Positions 25,550 through 64,000 of a stretch of DNA of 64,000 nucleotides are shown here, piece by piece. Source of the DNA: Rhodococcoides kroppenstedtii. Its GTDB lineage: Bacteria; Actinomycetota; Actinomycetes; Mycobacteriales; Mycobacteriaceae. Every line of letters begins with the position of its first letter. The stretch's first letter is position 1. The notes below the pieces were generated by a model. It saw only the letters and a list, made by a program, of their open reading frames with translations. It ran no database searches and was not told the DNA's origin. Position numbers and translations under genes: made by a program. Location: assembly GCF_900111805.1 (NCBI RefSeq), contig NZ_FOJN01000007.1, forward strand, positions 147,259-211,258, given 5' to 3'.

Positions 25550-26266
25550 CCGGACTTCTGGTCCGACCTCCGGCTGACGACGCAGGCGCGCATCGGACTG
25601 GGCCGGGCGGGCGACGCACTGCCGACGTCGCGGGTGCTGGAGTTCCAGGCCGCCCACGCGGCGGCCCGCGACGCCGTCCACATGCCGCTCGACGTCGACA
25701 CCGTCGTCGCGGACCTTGCCGACCTCGGCCTCGGTGACCCCGTCGTCGTGTCCAGTCGCGCCGAATCGCGGGGGGAGTACCTGCGACGTCCCGACCTCGG
25801 CCGCCTGCCGGCCGATCTGTCGGCGGTGCCGCGCACCGAGGCGGACCTCGGCATCGTCCTGTGCGACGGGCTGTCCCCGCGCGCGCTCGCCGAGCACGGC
25901 GTCGGGCTCACCCGTGCCCTCGCCGACGCGCTGGGGACGTTCACGATCGCACCGCCCGTCGTCGCCACGCAGGCGCGAGTTGCGCTCGGCGACCACGTGG
26001 GCGAGGCGCTCGGCGTCGCCACCGTGCTGGTGGTCATCGGGGAGCGACCCGGACTGTCCGTCGCCGACAGCCTCGGGATCTACCTCACCCACGAGCCGCG
26101 GCCGGGACGCAGCGACGCCGAACGCAACTGCATCTCCAACATCCACCCACCCGGCGGGATGACCTACGACCACGCGGCGCGCGTGGCGGCGTCGCTGGTC
26201 GCGGGCGCGCGGCAACTCGGCCGGTCGGGGGTCGACCTCAAGGACTCATCCCGCGAACTGACCTGA
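25541..26266 (+). CDS. eutC: Ethanolamine ammonia-lyase small subunit EutC
   Basis: This 241-residue small subunit of ethanolamine ammonia-lyase, with EutB, forms the cobalamin-binding holoenzyme. Signatures are TQARIGLGRAGDALPT near the N-terminus, GLSPRALAEHG, IGERPGLSVADSLGIYLTHEP, and ERNCISNIHPPGGM near the C-terminus. The ATG at 25541 lies inside the second unit of the junction repeat and directly overlaps the TGA of a 13-codon minigene. An in-frame ATG at 25484 exists but would add residues encoded by repeat unit 1. A short gap and a separate promoter-like element precede the amidohydrolase gene. Confidence 0.95.
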   Translation: MTAPDFWSDLRLTTQARIGLGRAGDALPTSRVLEFQAAHAAARDAVHMPLDVDTVVADLADLGLGDPVVVSSRAESRGEYLRRPDLGRLPADLSAVPRTEADLGIVLCDGLSPRALAEHGVGLTRALADALGTFTIAPPVVATQARVALGDHVGEALGVATVLVVIGERPGLSVADSLGIYLTHEPRPGRSDAERNCISNIHPPGGMTYDHAARVAASLVAGARQLGRSGVDLKDSSRELT

Positions 26267-26290
26267 GCATCGGGGCCGACGCCCGGCGCC

Positions 26291-26296
26291 TAGAGT
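26291..26296 (+). promoter_or_regulatory. -10 element of the amidohydrolase gene
   Basis: TAGAGT lies 8 bases before the GTG at 26305, the distance expected for a leaderless transcript. No Shine-Dalgarno-like sequence is present, which supports this reading. The amidohydrolase may therefore be transcribed independently of eutBC. Confidence 0.5.
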
Positions 26297-26304
26297 CTCC
26301 ACCC

Positions 26305-27795
26305 GTGCTGCTGCAACGGGTGCGGGTCGATCCCGCGCAGGAGGGGTTGTCCGACGTCCGTGTCGAGGGCGACCGCGTCACCGAGATCTCCGCTCCCGGC
26401 GAGCGGCTGAGCGCCGCGGGCGACGACATCGTCGACGGCGCCGGTGGGGTGCTGCTGCCGGGGTTCGTCGACGCGCACGTGCACATGGCGCAGTGGTCGA
26501 TGGCGCGTCGCCGAATCGACGTCGGACATGCGACCAGCGCGGCCGACGTGGTCGACATCCTCGTGGCGTCGGGGGAGCGGTCCGTCGTGCGGGCGCAGGG
26601 ATACCGCGCAGCGCTGTGGTCGACGCCGCCGCACAAGGACATGCTCGAGGCGGCGCTGCCGGGCGCGCACGTCGCCGTGACGAGCATGGATCTGCACTCG
26701 GTGTGGCTGTCGCCGGCGCTGATGGACGCGCTGGGCGTCGTGCACCCGACGGGCGTGTTTCGCGATCACGACGCCATCGCCATGATGGGTGCGCTCGACG
26801 CCCGGGTCGACGACGCCGAGCTGGACCGCCACGTTCTCGACGGCGCCGACGAGTTGGCCCGACGCGGCATCACCGAGATTCTCGACTTCGAGTACGACGA
26901 CAACTGGTCCGCCTGGTCGCGCCGGGCGGCGCGCCGACTGCCCGGGGTGCGGGCGACCGCGTCGACGTGGCCGACCTGGCTCGAGCAGTGCGTCGCGGCG
27001 GGGCGTCGCACCGGTGAGCCGGTGCCGGACACGGCCGGCACGGTTCGCATGGGTCCGCTGAAGATCATGGCCGACGGTTCGCTGAACACGCGGACGGCCT
27101 GCTGCCACGATCCGTATCCCGACGACGACGGCGGCAGCAGCGAGTCGCACGGGCTGCTCCTGGTCGACGAGCCCGAGTTGGTCCGGCTGATGACGACGGC
27201 CGCGTCGGGTTCCATCGCGTCCGCGGTCCACGCGATCGGCGACCGGGCCAACACCGTCGTGCTCGACGCCGTCGCCTCGGTCCGGGCGCGGATGCGCACC
27301 GGCGAGCTGCCCACCGTCGGCGCCCGGATCGAGCACGCCCAGCAGGTGCGCCCGGCGGACCTCGCCCGGTTCGCCGACCTCGGCGTCGTCGCGTCGGTTC
27401 AGCCCCAGCACGCGATGAGCGATCGCGACGTCGTCGACGTCCTGTGGGCGGACCGCGCCTCGCGGGCCTATCCCTACCGGTCGCTGCACCGTCTGGGGGT
27501 CACACTGCAGTTCGGCTCCGACGCCCCGGTCTCGCCTCCCGACCCGCGCGCCGCAGTGGCCGACGCCGTGCACCGCACCGACGACGACCGGCCGCCGTGG
27601 GAGCCGGACGAGGCGCTCCCGCTGTCGGCGGCGCTGCGGTCGGCGTGCGGTGGGCGCGACGCCGTGACGGTGGGATCGGCCGCCGATCTGACCGTGCTCG
27701 CGCAGTGGCCGCACCTGCTTTCGAATGCGGATCTGCGGTCGGTTCCGGTGCTCGTGACGATCTCCGGGGGGCGTCTCACCCATCTGTCGGCGTAG
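26305..27795 (+). CDS. Amidohydrolase family 3 protein (YtcJ-like)
   Basis: This 496-residue metal-dependent hydrolase of the amidohydrolase superfamily has a small N-terminal beta-sandwich, then DAHVHM (His58, His60) as the metal-binding HxH, PLKIMADGSLNTRTA (Lys region of the barrel), VHAIGDRAN (His), ARIEHAQQV (His), and the catalytic Asp in QFGSDAPVSPPDP. YtcJ-like enzymes act on N-substituted amides or carbamates; the substrate is unknown. The GTG start is chosen because the frame upstream overlaps eutC and a -10 element is placed for a leaderless start. Proximity to the ethanolamine genes suggests release of an amine from an N-acyl precursor, but this is weak. Confidence 0.85.
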   Translation: MLLQRVRVDPAQEGLSDVRVEGDRVTEISAPGERLSAAGDDIVDGAGGVLLPGFVDAHVHMAQWSMARRRIDVGHATSAADVVDILVASGERSVVRAQGYRAALWSTPPHKDMLEAALPGAHVAVTSMDLHSVWLSPALMDALGVVHPTGVFRDHDAIAMMGALDARVDDAELDRHVLDGADELARRGITEILDFEYDDNWSAWSRRAARRLPGVRATASTWPTWLEQCVAAGRRTGEPVPDTAGTVRMGPLKIMADGSLNTRTACCHDPYPDDDGGSSESHGLLLVDEPELVRLMTTAASGSIASAVHAIGDRANTVVLDAVASVRARMRTGELPTVGARIEHAQQVRPADLARFADLGVVASVQPQHAMSDRDVVDVLWADRASRAYPYRSLHRLGVTLQFGSDAPVSPPDPRAAVADAVHRTDDDRPPWEPDEALPLSAALRSACGGRDAVTVGSAADLTVLAQWPHLLSNADLRSVPVLVTISGGRLTHLSA

Positions 27796-28322
27796 GGCGA
27801 ACGAATGACGATCATGAGGTCCACTGATGGAACGCCGCCGTCGCTACCGAGCGGTAGGGTCAGCGGTGGGGTTCGTGGGCTCTCACGGGTACGTCGCGCC
27901 TCCGGGGGCCCCGTCGTCGTGCGATCTCACGATTCGCAGCTCCCGGGTGCGCTCGAGTAGGCTCGGTCGGCGCCTCGAGAGGTCTCGGACGGTGATACCG
28001 AGTCTCCGGAGGGCGTTCACCGTGCTCACCACGAGGGCACGCGACCTGCACCACCGGCGCGTCGTCCAGGATCGGGCGACGGGACGGGCGATAGATTTCG
28101 TCGACAGCGAAGACGGCGAAGACGGCGAAGAAGACGAGGAGGACCACCGGCCACGCGGGCGCGAGAAGCCGCCGCTCGCGGTAACGGCACTCGACCACGG
28201 AACGATGTGACCATGTTGCAGTTCGCGTCGTGTGCACCCTTCGGTGTGCGCATGACCGGGTCGGAATTCGGGTACCGATTCACACGGTGCGTCGAACCGG
28301 CGATCGTCGACGATCTTTGAGG
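27796..28322. other. 527-bp gap before the NRPS gene, possible small minus-strand membrane protein
   Basis: No confident gene fills this stretch. A minus-strand frame (27860 to about 28198 or 28237, GTG start) encodes a protein of 112-125 residues with one hydrophobic segment, WPVVLLVFFAVFAVFAVDEIY, in which Phe-Ala-Val is repeated by a 9-bp DNA repeat. The rest is Arg- and Pro-rich and looks unselected, so it may be spurious. A plus-strand frame over the same bases is even less convincing. The promoter of the giant NRPS gene should be here, but no clear -35/-10 pair was found. GAGG directly abuts its ATG. Confidence 0.3.
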
Positions 28323-62465
<34,143 letters not shown>

Positions 62466-62479
62466 CAAGGCACGACGAG

Positions 62480-62508
62480 CACCCCGAACCGCATTGCGGT
62501 TCGGGGTG
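62480..62508 (+). terminator. Hairpin terminator after the NRPS gene
   Basis: Perfect 13-bp arms (62480-62492, 62496-62508; CACCCCGAACCGC and its complement) flank a 3-base loop, 15 bp after the stop codon. The following bases (TTCTGCGTC) have only a weak T-run, as is usual for high-GC actinobacterial terminators. Confidence 0.75.
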
Positions 62509-62523
62509 TTCTGCGTCTCGGGA

Positions 62524-62995
62524 TCAGCTGCTTCCGGGGTCGGGGTCGGGGTCGCGGAGGAGGTCGCCGGGGTGGAAGTGGTGGTTGACGCGGCCTTCTC
62601 TGGTGGGGTCGGCGAGGGCGGGTGGGTGCCAGAGGGTGCGGCCGGCGTAGCGGTGTCCGGGTGGGGCGGTGGTGGTGGCCCAGCCGAGGGGTCCGGTGTG
62701 GATCTGTCGGTGGTGGCGGTCGCAGGCGTAGGTGAGGTACTCGATGTCGGTGGTGCCACCGTCGGCCCAGTCGGTGACGTGGTGGACCTGGGTGCGGGTG
62801 GCGGGGGCGGTGCAGCCGGGGAAGGTGCAGCCGTGGTCGGTGGCGAACAGGGCGAGGCGCTGGTCGGTGTTGGCGGTGCGGCGGCTTCGGCCGAGGTGGA
62901 GGGGTCGGTCGTGCAGGTCGGTGATGCACAGCCAGGTGTCGAGGTCGTCGGGGTGGTTGCCGGCGAGGGTGAGGGGACTGCCCCCGGTTCGGTTG
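62524..62995 (-). pseudogene. 3' remnant of a DUF222/HNH gene truncated by an IS element
   Basis: The minus-strand frame encodes about 155 residues of the C-terminal end of a DUF222/HNH protein. The HNH core is clear: CTFPGCTAPATRTQVHHVTDWADGG, then CDRHHRQIHTG, followed by the usual Pro-rich tail and a stop at 62524. The N-terminal DUF222 region is missing. Similarity ends near 62995, where the IS3-family element begins, and the frame then continues into transposon sequence read backwards. The nuclease fold is probably incomplete and the gene non-functional. Confidence 0.8.
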
Positions 62996-63903
62996 ACATC
63001 TGATCTGTGCGGATCGTTCCGCACGGTGGAAGGATGATCCTCGTGCCGAAAGCATTCACTCCGGAGTTCCGGGCCGATGTCGTCGCGGTCGCCCGTAAGG
63101 GCGAGGCGCCGATCCGTCAGGTCGCGCAGGACTTCGGAATCTCCGAGACCTGCCTGCATCGCTGGCTCAAGCTCGCCGACATCGCGGACGGGGTCCGTCC
63201 GGACGACAGCGCGTCGGCCACCGACGAGCTCAAGGAGGCCCGCAAACGGATCCGCTTGCTCGAGCAGGAAGCGGAGGTGATGCGCAGAGCGGTGGCCTAC
63301 CTCTCGAAGGACATCAACCCAAAATGATGTACCCGCTGGTCCTCGACCTTGCCGCGGACAAGATTCCTGTCACGGTGACCTGCCGGGTGCTCGGATTCTC
63401 CACTCAAGCGTTCTACAAATGGCGCAAAGACCCGGTATCACAACGGGATTGGGACAATGCGCATCTGATCGACGCCGCCCGCGACATCCATGCCGACGAC
63501 CCGGCGTTCGGGTACCGCTTCATCGCCGACGAACTCCCCGACCGCGGGATCACCGCTGGGGAGAACCGTGTGGCCCGGTTGTGCGCCCAGGAGCGAATCT
63601 TCTCGGTGTTCTCCAGGAAGAGAGGACTGACCAGAAAGGCCGGCCCACCTGTCCACGACGACTTGGTGAAACGGGTGTTCGCCACCGGTGCACCGAACAC
63701 GATCTGGCTCACCGACATCACCGAGCACCGCACTGCCGAAGGCAAGATCTACCTCTGCGCGGTCAAGGACCTGTTCTCCAATCGGATCGTCGGCTATTCG
63801 ATCGATTCCCGCATGAAAGCCTCCTTGGCGGTCGCCGCGCTCGAGGATGCGGTGAACCGGCGGAAGCCCACGGCCACCGTGGTGCACTCCGACAGGGGAA
63901 GTC
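62996..63903 (+). mobile_element. IS3-family insertion sequence, right end missing
   Basis: The element holds overlapping orfA and orfB of the IS3 family and sits inside a DUF222/HNH gene. The left end should lie near 62990-63005, where DUF222 similarity stops and a TGATCTG string occurs; the exact end cannot be fixed without the right end. The element loses similarity to IS3 OrfB at about 63903, in the middle of the catalytic domain. Confidence 0.75.
63034..63327 (+). CDS. IS3-family transposase OrfA
   Basis: This 97-residue helix-turn-helix protein is the DNA-binding part of an IS3 transposase: KAFTPEFRADVVAVARKGEAPIRQVAQDFGISETCLHRWLK, then a leucine-zipper-like coiled coil (RKRIRLLEQEAEVMRRAVAYL). 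ATG 63034 or GTG 63043 could be the start; GGAAGG is better spaced from 63043. The end overlaps orfB (AAAATGATG), a typical site for -1 frameshifting or restart between OrfA and OrfB. Confidence 0.9.
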   Translation: MILVPKAFTPEFRADVVAVARKGEAPIRQVAQDFGISETCLHRWLKLADIADGVRPDDSASATDELKEARKRIRLLEQEAEVMRRAVAYLSKDINPK

Positions 63904-63977
63904 AGGGCGGATTCAACTGGTCGTCGCAACACCCTGATCTCGGAGGTATGCGACGTGGCTACAGCAGACTGGAGTAA
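63324..63977 (+). pseudogene. IS3-family transposase OrfB, interrupted
   Basis: The rve integrase-like transposase begins normally (VTVTCRVLGFSTQAFYKWRK, ADDPAFGYRFIADEL) and has the first catalytic Asp in IWLTDITEH and the second in VVHSDRGSQ. Immediately after GSQ the expected sequence and the third catalytic residue (Glu) are absent; it reads GGFNWSSQHPDLGG and stops after 217 residues, against about 280-300 for intact OrfB. The replacement sequence looks like the terminus of another insertion element, so OrfB is probably disrupted. It could still be a degenerate end of the same element. Confidence 0.75.
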
Positions 63978-64000
63978 GAAGGCCAGCGATGTTCCAGAGG
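63904..64000 (+). mobile_element. Probable start of a second insertion element nested in orfB
   Basis: From about 63904 the sequence no longer encodes OrfB. It contains a consensus ribosome binding site GGAGGT at 63942-63947, followed by a GTG at 63955 whose frame (VATADWSKKASDVPE) is open to the end of the window. A terminus with a new coding start 50 bp inside it is the layout of an insertion sequence. Its family and far end are outside the window. Confidence 0.45.
63955..64000 (+). CDS. 5' end of an open reading frame, possibly a transposase
   Basis: GTG at 63955 follows GGAGGT by 7 bases and reads VATADWSKKASDVPE before the window ends. Fifteen residues are too few to assign a family; the transposase suggestion rests only on its place inside a disrupted IS3 orfB. 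Confidence 0.35.
   Translation, partial: MATADWSKKASDVPE

Noticed and set aside
27827..28210. Plus-strand frame of 127 residues before the NRPS
   Set aside because: Arg-rich with an acidic stretch encoded by a simple repeat; no start context and no recognisable domain.

Overview
The window is GC-rich actinobacterial DNA, most probably from Rhodococcus or a close relative in the Mycobacteriales. The grounds are a complete mycofactocin cluster, DUF222/HNH genes, many GTG starts and leaderless-looking genes, and a very large NRPS gene. This assignment rests on gene content only.

Region 1 (1-15.3 kb) centres on mycofactocin, a peptide-derived redox cofactor used by alcohol dehydrogenases. It opens with the 3' part of an iron-containing alcohol dehydrogenase and a GAF histidine kinase/NarL-type regulator pair (MnoSR/MadSR-like). 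A DUF222/HNH gene follows, then a probable mftM running divergently from mftA-mftB-mftC-mftD-(GNAT)-(small alarmone synthetase)-mftE-mftF-mftG. An acetyltransferase and a (p)ppGpp-synthetase-like gene sit inside the operon, and most junctions overlap. A GAF regulator of the AcoR type, without an AAA domain, follows mftG.

Region 2 (15.3-19.4 kb) is an ABC-2 exporter on the minus strand with a split two-component system and a small two-helix membrane protein. A 26-bp tandem repeat copies the 3' end of the permease gene.

Region 3 (19.5-27.8 kb) is two-carbon amine and aldehyde catabolism: ExaC-type acetaldehyde dehydrogenase, a DUF779 protein, ethanolamine permease, EutB, EutC and an amidohydrolase. 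EutBC makes acetaldehyde from ethanolamine and ExaC oxidises it to acetate. With the upstream alcohol dehydrogenase and mycofactocin genes, much of 1-26 kb reads as an alcohol/ethanolamine oxidation island. A DUF559 nuclease-like gene flanked by two copies of a 37-bp hairpin repeat lies between DUF779 and the permease.

Region 4 (28.3-62.5 kb) is one uninterrupted gene of 34,143 bp encoding a nonribosomal peptide synthetase of about 11,380 residues with nine modules: C-A-T-E, six C-A-T, C-A-T-E and C-A-T-E. Binding-pocket residues predict Ser at module 5 and Gln at module 9; D-residues are predicted at 1, 8 and 9. There is no thioesterase or reductase domain, and two C-A junctions carry degenerate N-terminal A-domain fragments. 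A strong hairpin follows the stop codon.

Region 5 (62.5-64 kb) is insertion debris: a DUF222/HNH gene truncated by an IS3-family element whose OrfB is itself interrupted, probably by a second element that runs off the window.

No rRNA, tRNA, CRISPR array or phage module was seen.
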